Shown: positions 32,201-64,000 of the stretch, piece by piece
Layout of the letters: the number at the start of each line of letters is the position of its first letter
Numbering within the stretch: the first letter of the stretch is position 1
Origin: Parus major
Lineage: Eukaryota; Chordata; Aves; Passeriformes; Paridae
Direction of reading: 5' to 3'
Length of the DNA stretch: 64,000 nucleotides
NCBI RefSeq assembly: GCF_001522545.3
Contig: NC_031772.1
Coordinates: 6,663,503 to 6,727,502 of the forward strand
Made by a program: the position numbers and the translations under genes
Notes under the pieces: model-generated
Databases searched by the model: none
What the model was told of the DNA's origin: nothing
What the model saw: the letters and a program-made list of their open reading frames with translations, nothing else

Positions 32201-35200
32201 TCCTATATTATTTTCCTTAGGAAGCATTTCTGGCCTACAGCTGAGTGTGCAGCTGTGTACTGAAGCATGTACTTGTTAGAATATGTTATAGAAACTTTAT
32301 AATACTTAAAAGGGAGATAGCATCTTATAATTTCAAAGCACTGTATAAGCACTGACTAATTGAGGTTCATGGCATTGCCTTTAAGCAGATAAGGAACTAC
32401 CACTGAAAAGTAAGTAGCAGCCAACACTTACTACCCTGAGGTCTGAACAACAGTAGTTATTTTTTCAGGTGTAGAAAGGCAAAATATTTGAGTTTGCCAC
32501 TGTACAGTAAAAACTGGCAAATGTCAGTATTTAAATGAAACTTCAGATGGAAACCCCCCACCTCCATCCACTCCCCCACCCCCACATCAGCCAAATTTGT
32601 ACAGCTGAAGTGCTGCCATGACAGGACTTGTCACAACTTTTCACACAAGTTACACAGCCTTGATACCCCCTTGAGCACTGGGGTGCAGGCTGGCTGAAAC
32701 TCCTGCCTCCAGGAATCCCCTGAGAAAAGACAAGGCTCCAGCCCTGGTAGGCTGAGCAGGTTGTTGTCATACTAAGAAGAAGAACCAGTATTGCTGGTGG
32801 AAAGCCAGCACCTCATGCTCAACCCTGCAGAGGCACTGGCTGCTCCTTTCTTTTTCATTTCCTGTAGCAGAAAAAGCTTCAAAGGGCCCCTGCAACAGCC
32901 ACTGGCTTTGATCCAGGGTAAAACACTTTGGAGGTGGGAATCTCAGATACCAAATCAGGTGCTACATCACCATAGTTAGGCAAAGGAGAATCTCCAGGGC
33001 TCTTCAAACTTCTCTCCTTTTTTTTCTTCTTCACTGAACAAACCATTCAACCTCAATAACACACTTGCAGCCCAGTTAATGCACACATGGGTATCATCAC
33101 ACAGTGCTCACAGCCATTTTTATACCAGGCCACTCACCACAGGATTTCAAACCACTCAGGGCTCACCACTGCTCACTTGAGACAGAAACCTTCACACGTG
33201 ATGGCAAAGAAACCAGTGGAAACTCTATTAGCAATACTGTGACCTGCTAATTAGCAGTCATACTGAAAGCCATTAACTCCCAGAAAACAAGAGACCTAGA
33301 GGTTTCTGTTAGCTGAATGTGGGTTGGAGAGTACCAAGACTGAAGGGTTTGCCTTGAGAAGCTCACAGAGCATGTGCACAGTGCTTGACTGAAGCTGTTT
33401 TTCTGGGTGCTCAGGTGGTTGGTGGCTGCTGTGCCTGGTTCACTGTGGAGGGGTATGGAATAGAATTGCCCTCTGGAAGGCTCTTCAGCACACAATATAA
33501 ATTAGGGTTAACACAAAATGTATCTAAAGGATTCCTACATGTTATACTACATATCAATTATTCTAGAAATATTTAAATGTCTTGCTAGTTTGGCTCTTAA
33601 ATTTCTAGAAGAAAAAAAATCTGTGTCCTTCCCAAAGATGTAAATAAATATAGATATAGAAGACACCAGAGTGGACAGAGTGGATTTCATGGGGGTTGCA
33701 ATCCTTCATGTTGCTGCCCACAGCATCAATTTACTCATCATGAGGGACTTACCTATTATTTTACACACACAGTGTTTCAAGAGCTGAACCAGTGCTCATT
33801 ACTGACAGCTACACCAGGAGCCTAATTGCAGAACACATCCCTGATTGCTTTGGAGGGGCTGGATAACTGATTGGCTCTGCAGGCAAAGTGCCACTGCCAG
33901 ACTTTTACATCTGCATGATTTGTGTCTCTGATCTCCCAAACTGCAGATATCACAGAAAGGACTCACACAGATAGACAGCCTCACATTGATCATCTTCACA
34001 CAGTCCATTCAAGGGACCTCTTGTTACCTGCCCATTAAAAACTGATCATTTTGTAATAGTAATTTTGATTACTTAATTATCTTTTTTTAAGTGGAGAACA
34101 TGTCCTTTTTCTCTGGTGTAAAGCTTAATTCTTTTGCAGCTCATAGTCACATTTTGAAATGTGTCCTGCTAGGAAAGCTAGAAAATGCTTTCTTAGATTT
34201 TAATCTTGAAGACTTCACAACACTGACATGAAATAAAAACATGAAGCCAAAGGAACCATGGAATGGTTAACTTTTGAGGGAGACACAATCATAAAATGCT
34301 CAAGGAGAAACATCTGGCCTTTCTCTTCCTGCTCCATGCCATCAGCCAGAGCTTAATGAAGAGTAACCCAAATGGAAAACCTGCCTGTGACAGATGCAAG
34401 CAATTTGTTAGGGCTGTCCCTGCAATGCAATCCAGTGTCAAGAATAAATGGCACTTCTGTGATTCTGTAGTAACAACTTTACAAAACAACCCCACCATCA
34501 GGGAAACTGGCCACAGATGGTGGCTGGTGCTTGTGTTTTAAGGCTTTCAGCTCCAAACATGGACAGTTATCACTCCTGAATCTGAGATCCTCGGCAGCAC
34601 AGCTCTTGTTGGACTACTGCTTACAAAGAGCTGCCTAGTGGGTCCAAAAGTGATTTATGGGTGAAATTCAGAACATAAAAAAATGCAAAAGGAGAGTTTT
34701 ATGTGTGTAAAATGAGCTGAAGTCTGATCACAATCTGACCCTGCATCTCCCACTGTGTGTGCATGGATGTGTAGGAGCAGGGAGGCAGAGGAAATATGTG
34801 AGAGAAGCCATAAAAGCTCCCAGATAATGCCTCCAAAGTATTTCTAAGCCATTGCACAAGGAACAATATACAGAGACTTAAATTCAGACACAAGGGATCT
34901 ATTTACGTGGATAGAAGAATCCTCATGTGGAATACGCTTACAAAGAACCTTCTTTAGGCAAAACAAACAAATAAACACTGGAGTCATTTATCTCCTTGCC
35001 CTCTCTCTGTGCTGGAATACAGGAGCTTCACAGTGTTACAGTCCCAAAGCGTGGCAGGGGCCTCCTGCTGTCCCTGCAGAATCCCACTGCAGTTCATTCA
35101 GCTGGGCAGGAGCCGAGGGCCCGTTTCATGGGAGGACAAGGTAGGGTCTATGGTGAAGCAGCCTGCGAGACCAGGGTCTTTCCAAGCCATGTAAGGAGCC

Positions 35201-38024
35201 AGTGGGAATTGCCAAGGCAGCAAACTCCAAGCCAAAACAGGAAGGAACACCGTAGAGTTCAGCTACAACCACACTGCTAAAGCTCTTAATAGCTCTTAAA
35301 GTTCTCTAAATATATTTTCTTACAGGAAGAAATGTTGCTGTTTTCCTAAACATTATTTCAATATGAAACTGGTCTTCTAAAACTGATTAAGTAATCCAAG
35401 AGCTGAACATTTTCTTGATGCTGCTGAGTAGGACCCATAGACTTTACTCCATATTGAACTTGGTAAGACTGGATTAATTGAAGGGGGGAGAGACAAATTC
35501 AGCAGCAGAATTAACAGGCTGTTACTGGCAGGTGAGAAATGGAACCACAGCTTCTCAGCACAGTGAATCCAGCCAGCACTTCCCTGTGTGATACTCACAT
35601 TTGGGCCTTTATGGTGCAGCTCCAACATCATCCACCCAACACCAAGAGCATCTTTGACTCTGGAGAGAGAGGAAAGCAAACTGGAGGAAGTCATTCTAAA
35701 ACAAAAATTGTTGTTTGATTCTCCCCTTACAAGCTGTTTGGAACAGCAGCTAGAAGGCATTGGGATAAAGGAGGGATTTTCAATAGGTAAATGCCAAAAT
35801 ACTACAGAAAGTTAAAATTTTGATTAAATTAGCTCCAACTATCAAGTACATTCATAAAATCAATATTAGATTTTTGGTGGGTTTTTGCTGCTGCTGCTGT
35901 TGAAAAGACATTTCTTTGTCCTCTCTTCCTCCCTCCTTCCTGTCCTGTGAGTGGGACAGCGTAACCATAATTTCCAGGGTTCTCCTTGGCTCAAGTTTAC
36001 TTTCCTTTGGAATGGGAATGGCTGGCCAAAGGCAGCACATTGCCTGTACCAAACCTCTGCAGGGAATCCAGACAATGTAATGAGGCTGTTAAATGCAGGC
36101 CCAGCAGGAAATGTAGGGAGAGCAGGTGGCAGGCTAAAGCAAAATGACTACACAAAGTCTGGGAAAGGGGAACTATTCCTGACAAATCTCGTTCTTACTG
36201 CAGGAAAAGCCACTCTTCAAACCCCAAGCAAACATCTTACATCAGCTCAGGGAAGCAAATACTTCAGACCAAATTTCTGTCCTTGTGCTGAGAACCTTCC
36301 CTATGATCACTACAACCTGCTCTTTATTCTTGCTTTTTCCCAAGGCAGTGAGGCAGTTACCAGGGACTCTCCTAGTCTCTGCCAAGGAGCTCTGCACAGA
36401 ATAAAATTTGCATGACTACATGCTTTTTTGTCCAAGGAGACTTCCTGGACAACTGATCTTTCAAAAGCAGTGACCTTCAAACTGTTACAAAGAAAAACAT
36501 CTAAGCGGTGCTAAGTTACTTAAAAATATTTTCATGCTCAAACAACTGAAAAATTATTCTGTATTGTCATATTTCCCATAAGCGCTCACTTCTAGGCAGG
36601 GATCAATCAGATGGATTTTTAAATCATTACATAGATTTGAGAAGTCATTTAAGAGTCTTCAAAAAATGTCCTCTCAGTCAGATGCACAGCACTGCTAACA
36701 AAATACTGTAACTCACATCAGTGATTTATCTCAACACCACTTGGAATAATAAAATATTCATAAAAAGCCCTACTGAAATATATTATCTCATTTGCACATG
36801 GTGATAAGATTAAATTGTTTGGCATTAGAAGTGATAAAGATTACCATATCAGTGTTTAGCTTGTTGAAATCATATTACCTAGTGCCATTGACGGTAATCA
36901 CATCGAAATTCTGGATAATTTCAAATGATTCAGTAATAATTACCACACTGTGCTGTAGGCAGAGGGAGATGCTGGAATCTGCACAGCCAGTGCCGAATTT
37001 GTACAATGACTCAGTGTGATGGGATTTGTACCTTAAGAAAATTGACTGAGCTGATTCCTTAGTCTTTCCATTGGGGATTCCACTGCTCCAAATCAGAGCA
37101 GGACAGGAGGGAAGAAAGTATGGAAATTATTTCAAAAATTATTCAGCTGCTCTACAGTTCCTGTAGCAAATTCAGGACCAGGTTTGGGTTCTTTGAGGTA
37201 GGGAGCAGCCTACTGTGGTCTGTGTTTACACATTTTTCCTGCAGGCTCCTAGACCATGCGGCAACACAAATAAATAGCCAGTGATGACACATGCAGTGAG
37301 AACTTGAGCACAGAGCATCTCAGTTTGGCTGAACAGATGCAGCTTTGACACACACTGTTAGGCAGCCACTTTCACAAGAAGTGGCCTAAGAGCTTAACTT
37401 TTATAATTTACTATTATTTGTTTACTGTTTTCAGTGTGCTCAACCTCCCAGACACACCCATACACATACACAGTACAGCAACTGCCAACCTCAGAGAGAC
37501 CTTATGCTTGATGAAAGCCACAGAATAAATAAGTAGATACATAAACACTGAAAAGATGAGAGATGGTGGGAACAGACTTACTTATCCCTATTTTGGCCCC
37601 TGCAAGAACAGTAGTTCGTATGGGAATGTTTTTTAAGGCAACACATAGGTGTAACTCTATGAAGTGAGAATTGGGGGCAGGCACAAGATGGCAGATAGGA
37701 AAAGAGTGGATCTGTTTCATATGTTACATGTGCATGTTCTTTCTCACTTCATTCTTTCTGTGTAAGTTGGTCTCCTGCCCTTCCTAAACTATTATACAGA
37801 AAGGATGATCTCAGAGCAAAATTGGTGTCAGGCACTGAAGTGTCAAACCTTTTCTGCCAGCCAACCAAGCAGCCACATGACCACCATGTCTTCCCTTGAA
37901 CTCATTTATCTTTTGTCACTGCTTAGAACACTCTGTCTAATTTTAGAAGGCAGTTCTGCAACCCCTTGCAGTGAATAATACTTGTTCTGACCAATAGTCC
38001 CAAAACACACAAGTAGGAGAGCCA

Positions 38025-38240
38025 GAATCACAGAAACACAGAGCTGAGACAGAGCTCAAGAGGTCATGAGGGTCTGTCTAATCAGACCTGTCTTTCTGGG
38101 TTGACACTCACCCAGACACAGAACTCCCACATTGGAGCTTTACTGTTTCCCCAGCAATCTATTCCACTATTACTTCTCTACCCCTACCTGATAATATTTT
38201 CCTCGAAATCAAATAATATTCCCTGATTAAATCACATCAA
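38025..38240 (-). repeat. Probable old CR1 fragment, antisense
   Basis: The sequence agaatcacagaaacacagag, then tcaagaggtcatgag, and later cagcaatctattccactatt and cctacctgataatattttcc follows the order of an antisense CR1 tail, but with heavy divergence. The boundaries are approximate. Confidence 0.55.
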
Positions 38241-38320
38241 TCATCTTTTATTATCTCAGTTTCAAAGAAAGTAGAGTATCACCCTTCATATTTACCTCTT
38301 TATTAGAATGAAAAAAAAAT

Positions 38321-38416
38321 CCTTTCCTTTCCTTTCCTTTCCTTTCCTTTCCTTTCCTTTCCTTTCCTTTCCTTTCCTTTCCTTTCCTTTCCTTTCCTTT
38401 CCTTTCCTTTCCTTTC
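38321..38416. repeat. (CCTTT)n pentanucleotide array
   Basis: About 19 perfect CCTTT units that run directly into the N gap starting at 38417, so the array's right end and true length are not known. It is a pure polypyrimidine/polypurine mirror repeat, the type able to form triplex DNA. Frames read FPFLS on + and KGKERKGKER on -, both artefacts. Confidence 0.97.
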
Positions 38417-38630
38417 NNNNNNNNNNNNNNNNNNNNNNNNNNNNNNNNNNNNNNNNNNNNNNNNNNNNNNNNNNNNNNNNNNNNNNNNNNNNNNNNNNNN
38501 NNNNNNNNNNNNNNNNNNNNNNNNNNNNNNNNNNNNNNNNNNNNNNNNNNNNNNNNNNNNNNNNNNNNNNNNNNNNNNNNNNNNNNNNNNNNNNNNNNNN
38601 NNNNNNNNNNNNNNNNNNNNNNNNNNNNNN
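38417..38630. other. Assembly gap (214 N)
   Basis: A run of 214 Ns follows the CCTTT array. Unique sequence resumes at 38631. Confidence 0.98.
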
Positions 38631-41600
38631 ATGTTCCCCAGCTGCCTTGTATGTTCTGAGGCAGCATGTTCTCAGGCTGATCCCCGGCACTGCCGAGCAG
38701 AGAGGGGCTGTGTGTCCCAGAGCCCACCCTCTGTCCCTGCTCTTGGGCACTTCCCTTTTCACAACACCAGGCCACTGTTGACTCATGCTCAGCTTGTGAC
38801 ATCCCAGATTATTTTCTGCTCTATCTGCTGTTTAGCAAGCTGTCCTCTGTCATGCCTTTCCACACTGAATTGTTCTTGTCTAAATGTTTTCTTTTGCATC
38901 AGTCTCTATTAACCCTCATCTTCTCCTGGACTGTATCTCTAACTTTCAGGATAATCCTGAATTCTATGCTGGTACTCTACCATATCAGCAGTGCTTACAA
39001 ATGATAAAGAAATGCTTCCCGTTCTATCACCCACGTAACTATTAAACATACTGGGCCAAGGACAAATTAACAGCTGGATTCTGTATCTCTTCTACTAGGC
39101 AATATTGTTTAATAACTCCACATCTGAGGAATTATTCACCCAAATAAATATAAGTGAACTTGAGCCAGAGCTGAGAAATGAGATCCTAGGCATACAGATG
39201 TATTAGTAACACCAAGCTTTGCAAGTATTTGTCCCAGCAGGAGAGTAAGAAACAAGAATGTGCAGTTGAAGTCCATTTGGAAAGCATATTGGGCAGCTAC
39301 AGTAATTTTCATGCCATCAGTTTTCTTTCCATTAGCTACAACAGTTACATTCACCACAGGAAACCCACTATAACCTGTCACAATACAGGCCTTACACTTG
39401 TGGACCTACAACATTTTGAAATAATTGTTCATAATTTTTAAAAATCCTACACATGGATTTAAACATAAAAATACATTTAATTTCCCTAGTTTCTTGTTTT
39501 AGCTCTTACTCAGCAAGACTCTGACACAAATAAAGTTGAATACACATGAACATTTTACTGTTAGATACTTCAATGACCAAAGGAATTAAGACCTGTAGTC
39601 TCACAGAAAATCTGGGGGCTGTTTTCTTGAACTAGAATATAAAAACTATTACACCAGATTTCAGACTGAGTCCAGACAAGAACAACATCTAATATTGTGT
39701 AACAATGAATACTTCGGGAAACAGGGTAAGGAATAAATTAATAGGTAGGTGCTTCTTCCTCTGACACCCTCCCCAGATCTATCAGTGGCTTAGATATTTT
39801 CTGAGCATTTCTTTTTGCATCTGGGTCATCATACGTGCAAGATTTTATCTGAGTAATTTCAGCCACTATTATTCCAACTATTTTCAGTATTCTTTTAACT
39901 GAAATGGATAGTATAACCCCCTGGAATCCTACACTGCATGCAGTGCCAGGGCTCTATTGATTTCAATCTCACAATGCCAATATGAAACCATCAGTGGTTC
40001 AGCCTGAAACAGCTTTGAAAGATTTGTCAGAAACTATCATATGAAAACTAAAAGGACAGAAGAAATGACTGTAAAATTAAATTATTCATTTTTCCACAGG
40101 GACATGGAAAAAAATGACAGTCTTTCAAGGATTAGGATAAATCAGCTACTACAATCAAATCTGCAAATGCTGCAAAATTGAAAGGCGATTTCAAGCCCTG
40201 CTGAAGCCACATGAGGTCAAAATTTTAATGAAGTTCCACCAAAAATGCAAAAGCAGTAATTGCATGACTGAACTGAAAATCTGAGAAACAAGGTCTAAAT
40301 GGAAATAAGATGGATGTTACATTTGCAATCACTGCAACATTAGCTCAAGCATTCCTAAACTGCTCATCAGAGAAAAAGATAATGCATTTTCCACATTGGG
40401 GCAGATTTTCTCAGCTCAGTTCCTGTGTGCCTAAAGATAAAAGATATGCTTATCAAGGAGTATGTAGATTCATGGAGAGCAGGGAGGGACAATGCCCCAC
40501 TTCTACCTCAAGAGCCCTTTTATCTCTCATGGATTTCTATGTGCTTGGCCTTTTTATTTTAACTTTACAGCCTCCACTGCACCACCACAAACATCATGAG
40601 TGTGAAACACTTGGTTTATTTTCCTTCCTGCAATTCATACCTTCTACCCCAAAGCTTTGCATGTGCAGAATATCAGGTGTGTCAAATTGCAAGCAGTGAG
40701 TCCACTCATACTTGTGTCAGTTGAAATGGAAAGAAAAGTAAATGCCATCTCATTTGAAAATTAATTTTAGTTGTCTATTCTGTTTGCAAGGATCCCCTTC
40801 AGTGGGATTGCTCTCATGCCAGTTGTCTCATCTTTCTCAGAGGAACAAAAATGTATAAATAGACTCTGACCCCTTTTATTGCACAGTGTGTTAAATGGGC
40901 AAGTTAAGGAAAATAACTGTAACCTAAAAAAAATTCAGAGGCACCTCAAAATATTAATGAACACTATTATTTCAGATATGGAAATTACAGATACGTGTAG
41001 TACAGCCCCGTAACTACACATTACTTTGACCATTTTTTCATACCATACCTATTGTACTTTATGCTGTTGAGAATGAATACAAACCATTTTGGAGATATTT
41101 TCTGATGGCTGCTGATTAAAGGAAGATGGGAAAATACATGGACACAGAAAAAGAAATCAAGAAACCTGGGCCAGGCTTCTTTGCTGTGCTGTTTTGTTCA
41201 TGACATAACCAGAGACTTTGATTTCAGTGGCTCAGTTTTCTCATCTGAGGAAAATGAGGATAACATCCAAATGTCTCTCAGGGGAAGGGTGAAATTTGAT
41301 TTCACCATGTGTATAAAAGACATGGAGAGTGCTAAGTGACAAGGTGTTATTACCAAATGTTATAAACATAAACCTGTGAAATATGGCATCGAATGTGTAG
41401 GGTTTTTTTTCCCTTTTAGCTGCCCTTTTGTTTTAATACTACTAATAATAATTGACATTCTATTAACACTGAGAGGAAACAACAGACAAAGGATTCTCTG
41501 CACACACATATAACCAACATAACAAAAAAAGAACAAAGGACAGGGCAAGTCTGTGGTCTGAATATTCAAGCTAAAATGGAGCCCTGCTTGGAATATTTAA

Positions 41601-41900
41601 AAGATGCCTTTTTCATTCTCTTGAAATACTACCTGATCTTACTGCTACTTTTTCTGCATTCATCACATTTATGGGATAATTTTTTGGCCCACTGGCAGGC
41701 AAACTTTCTGTTCATGATTGCAAAGGGAGTTTCCTGCACAAGGCCCAAAGAGCCTGCCCTTTAATATGGCCATGGATGCTGCTTTACCTTCACTCTTGTC
41801 AGAGCATAAACTCAGAGGCAAAATGAGATTATTCCCAAATTTATTGATAACCAATTAGAGCAGCATGTCTCCTTGAGAGTTCTCTAATGGAAGACAATTC
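38631..41900. other. Intergenic, no gene recognised
   Basis: AT-rich DNA between the gap and the CR1 cluster. Open frames are at most 129 codons, without a recognisable domain. Nothing else was seen. Confidence 0.55.
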
Positions 41901-41914
41901 ATCGTGGTTAACAA

Positions 41915-41970
41915 CACGTTAGTTTAGCTTGGAAGGGACCTTAAAGACCATCCAGTTCCAAGTATCTTGC
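41915..41970 (-). repeat. CR1 3' tip, antisense
   Basis: A short stretch, ttagcttggaagggacctta plus aagaccatccagttccaa, matches the antisense CR1 3' end and then stops. Unassigned GC-rich DNA follows (about 41970-42150). Confidence 0.65.
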
Positions 41971-42198
41971 AGTGTTGGGATGACATGTGCAGTTGTGGAG
42001 ACACAAGTTACCCCTGGCCTATGAGATATCTGGGGAGCTGTCCTATGTCCACCCAGCTTGGAGCCGGCCAGCAGTGCCAGGCCCTCAGCACTGGCCATTG
42101 GAGACCACCATGGCTCCTGTGGGGAGGCCAATTCTAATGGCGCCTTTGGCAGATGTTCATAGAATAGTCAAAATATTCAAGCCCTAAACCAAAGACAT

Positions 42199-42318
42199 AT
42201 TTAAGAGGTTTCTGGATCTGGCACTGGGTGATGTGGTTTAGTGACTGCAGTGCCAGCGCTGAGTGGAGGGCTGGACTGGATCTTGAAGGTCTCTTCCAAC
42301 CTTGACAATTCCATGATC
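42199..42318 (+). repeat. CR1 3' end, sense copy of an inverted pair
   Basis: Runs from ttaagaggtttctggatctg through ggtgatgtggtttagtgact and gtggagggctggactggatc to ccttgacaattccatgatcc. This is the standard CR1 3' end. It is followed at once by an antisense CR1 with a complementary segment. Confidence 0.88.
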
Positions 42319-42700
42319 CCAAACCACATCACTCAGCGCCAGATCCAGACACCTCTTAAACACCTGCAGGGACGGTGACTCCACCGCCTCCCTCTGCAGC
42401 CTATTCCAAGACCTGACCACTGAAATTATTTTTCTAATACCAAATCTGAATCTCTGCTGTGGCAGTCTGAGGCAGTTTCCTGCTGTCGTCTCCCTGCAGA
42501 CACGGCAGACGAGACCGGCCCCACCTCACTACACGCTCCTGTCAGGGAGAGATGAGGTCCCCCCGAGCCCCCCGGTTCCCTCAGCCGCTGCTCCTCAGAC
42601 TCGCTCCGCAGTCCTTGCAGGAGGCTCGGTGTCCCCGGCCGGACCCGCTGCAGCACCCCAGTCCCTGTGGCAGTGCAGCCCGAGGGCAGCGTCCGGCGCG
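42319..42700 (-). repeat. CR1 copy, antisense, entering the MAP7D3 CpG island
   Basis: Read on +, it begins aaaccacatcactcagcgcc agatccagacacctctta, continues gacggtgactccaccgcctc, aatacc aaatctgaat and gagaccggccccacctcac, then gagatgaggtccccccgagc, ccctcagccgctgctcctc and ggacccgctgcagcacccca. This order matches an antisense CR1. It is unusually GC- and CpG-rich in its second half and stops about 120 bp short of the MAP7D3 start codon. The right boundary near 42700 is approximate. Confidence 0.75.
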
Positions 42701-42819
42701 GCCGCCCCGGATGGACGCGGGAGCGCTCCCGGTGCCGGCAGGGCGGGAGCGGGCGGAGCCTGCGCACTGCGCCCCGCGCTCCGCGGCCCGCCCGGCACTC
42801 CCGCGGCCCGGCGCTGAAG
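42700..42819 (+). promoter_or_regulatory. MAP7D3: MAP7D3 core promoter / 5' UTR
   Basis: CpG-dense DNA immediately upstream of the start codon. It contains a GC box (gggcgg at 42751-42756), an NRF1-like tgcgcactgcgc at 42761-42772, and a YY1-type aagatggcgg at 42817-42826 overlapping the ATG. There is no TATA box. The surrounding CpG island spans about 42480-43240 and includes a gap. The combination is typical of a broadly expressed TATA-less vertebrate promoter. Confidence 0.6.
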
Positions 42820-62071
<19,252 letters not shown>

Positions 62072-62085
62072 GTATTGATTTCTAA

Positions 62086-64000
62086 AATTTTCTTCTTCTG
62101 TTGTTTTACACTCACTACTAACCTTTTAAGCTTGAGTTCTTCTCACACTTAGGAAAACCATCTTATAGATCTTTTCCTGGATCTTGGCCAGCTGTGCAAC
62201 AAATGTGATCCCGAAGTAGAAAGCAGCCCCCCTCATTTTGGCTATCCCTCCCAGCTAATTCAACTACAGCTTAAGTCATGGCATCCTGAGGGAATTTTCA
62301 GGGAAAGGCTATGTGCATTTGGGTTTTTAAAGAGGCTTGAATACAGCACAGGGAGAAGATAAATTCCTACTGCCAAGTATTTGAATATAAATTCATTCAG
62401 TGGTCTATGATTTGGAGGGTTTAAGGGCAATTTCAAACCATTTCATTGCAGCCTAATTTGCAAAAAGTACATGGTAGGGCTTGGTTTGTTTCCTTCTTGC
62501 TTTGGTTTACCAGCAGTTGAAGTAACATTTGCAAAATCAAATGATATTTTGGTGAAACTTTGTCAAAGGGAATGGGTCTCTTGCTCAGTTCAATACTGTT
62601 TCCATGAAGGGTTTTACAAAGTCAGAGCTGTCCCAATTATTTAAAGGTAATTCTATACATGAATGTGTTTTCATTGGATTTCCAGCACTTTCCAGTGCAC
62701 AGACTGAGCCATTCATAGAAATGCTTTGGATCACTGATACATATGTTTAATAAGCAAAATTATTTCTTATAGCTAGATTGAGATGAAAACTCTCAGCTGA
62801 GACCCAGCAGAATCTGAATCCTCACAGTCTGTGCGTGCCCACAACGTTACTAATGCAGTGCAGCTGTCTGTGACACAGACAAGTGAGGCTTGAAAATGCA
62901 GTGAAGGTCTGACTGTGATTTAACTACTCTGGCAGCACAGCAGAAGCATGTGTATTTTAGTTAACTTTTCACTTACCCTGCACATCATGAGCCCCTAATT
63001 TTCTCCAAAATCAGCTAGTTTGTCTGGGTTGGTTTATCTGCTTTACATGTGTTCCTTGGATACAAATATAAATCCATTTACTGTATCTCACATTACCAAA
63101 TATTATCTAACCTTGAAACTGGGAAATCACATTTGCCTTACATGTTTAAGAAAGCACTGGGTTTTATTCTACAAACAAACACAAAATAATGGTTTTTGCT
63201 CTCTTTTGATTTGTATGAGGAAATGAGCCTTGTCTGTCCTTTCTATTGTGGAGGAAAATCTTCAGTGCTGCTGAAGCACATTTAAGATAAAATGTCTTCC
63301 AGCACAAATGCTCCTGATATAATAATAGGTGCTTAAACTGTGATTTATGCATCATTAAAGTAACTATGCAGATAGTTCAGCAACAGTAGATCAATTTGGA
63401 TAACTTGGCACCAATCTAGAAAAGAAATTGCTATGGAGATAAACAGGTTATGCAATGTCCTGGTCAAACCCCTGTGCACCCACATTGTTTTAAAATTGTG
63501 TTTGGTTTTATGTTATTGTTTCAAACATTAAGCTATGATGTGTGGGTTGGATAATGTGGAACCATGACTGGTTTTACATTTCTCATATTTATTCCTATTT
63601 CAGGGTAGTTCTTTTTAACTTTGAGAGCTCATTACTTATTGTTAAAAATCTACCTAAGCCATATGGGATACTTAAGTCCAACTGGCTTTCTCGAAAATCC
63701 TTATATGGTCCATTTTGCTTTATATATGCATATTTTCTGGAAAGACAACACTTACCTTTTTTTTTTAACTCTGAAAAATGACACCATATGCGTTCTACTC
63801 CATTATATCATTGTGGCTGAATAGTGCACCTTCTCTAACTGCATGCCTGGAGCAAATTTAAATGCAATATTATATTTCCACAATTTCTGTGGCAGATATT
63901 GGATTAAAGCTATGTTTCTTAAAATGAGAACCATTTGAGGAACTGATTTCAAATATTCTTTAATTATTCTAGGACAAAAAGTGTTCATGTCTGTTGTAGT
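62086..64000 (+). other. MAP7D3: MAP7D3 intronic sequence to window end
   Basis: AT-rich DNA with no further exon recognised. Known family members are several hundred residues longer, so the remaining exons, including the kinesin-binding MAP7 domain, should lie downstream of the window. Confidence 0.6.

Larger units (their letters stand above)
27060..38320. other. Long intergenic stretch, no gene recognised
   Basis: About 11 kb of mixed composition, with GC-richer patches near 27.1-27.3, 29.7-29.9 and 31.0-31.8 kb. Open frames reach 154 codons (35951-36415, +) but show no recognisable domain and no partner exons. Two CR1 relics (29075-29295 and 38025-38240, both minus) are the only repeats I could name. 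The stretch appears to be ordinary intergenic DNA. Confidence 0.55.

Noticed and set aside
35951..36415. 154-codon + strand frame in the intergenic stretch
   Set aside because: No recognisable domain, no partner exons, ordinary composition. Likely chance.
38251..38802. KGKERKGKER and FPFLSFPF frames around the gap
   Set aside because: Translation of the CCTTT repeat and of Ns.

Overview
The window looks like nuclear genomic DNA of a bird. The evidence is several CR1-type non-LTR retrotransposon 3' ends on both strands, long AT-rich introns and intergenic stretches, CpG-island promoters, and two vertebrate multi-exon genes whose exons join in frame at GT/AG boundaries. Both genes read on the + strand. 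Their homologues are both X-linked in mammals, which fits a chicken chromosome 4 / passerine 4A type segment (inference). I see no prokaryotic, plasmid, CRISPR or mobile-operon content, and most long open frames here are by-products of tandem repeats.

Layout. 1-8289: AT-rich DNA with no recognisable gene and two CR1 relics. 8290-9268: a strong CpG island with two CTCF-like cores and a possible donor of an untranslated first exon. 9269-10086: a G-rich hexamer array (GGGAAC/GGGAAT). 10087-12650: AT-rich, no gene seen. 12650-23.9 kb: ZC4H2, complete. Five coding exons give 224 codons, followed by a long 3' UTR that probably contains an approximately 600-bp CR1. 23.9-42.2 kb: an intergenic stretch with no convincing exon but several tandem arrays: a 34/37-bp CTG-rich minisatellite with a 30-N gap, a 9-bp array, and a CCTTT array ending in a 214-N gap. 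It also holds palindromes, a short tandem duplication and more CR1 relics. 42.2-43.3 kb: two inverted CR1 copies running into the CpG island of the second gene, with a 108-N gap just after its first coding exon. 42820 to the window end: the 5' part of a MAP7-family gene, most likely MAP7D3. Five secure exons and one probable exon encode the N-terminal coiled coil; the rest lies beyond the window.

The two genes do not form a pathway. ZC4H2 is a C4H2 zinc-finger protein of neural and neuromuscular development. MAP7D3 is a microtubule-binding coiled-coil protein linked to kinesin-1 traffic. They are simply neighbours on the same strand. The points that most deserve a check are the orphan CpG island with its G-rich array, the CR1-derived sequence in the MAP7D3 promoter, the CR1 in the ZC4H2 3' UTR, and the repeat-linked assembly gaps. 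I found nothing that supports a new biological system.
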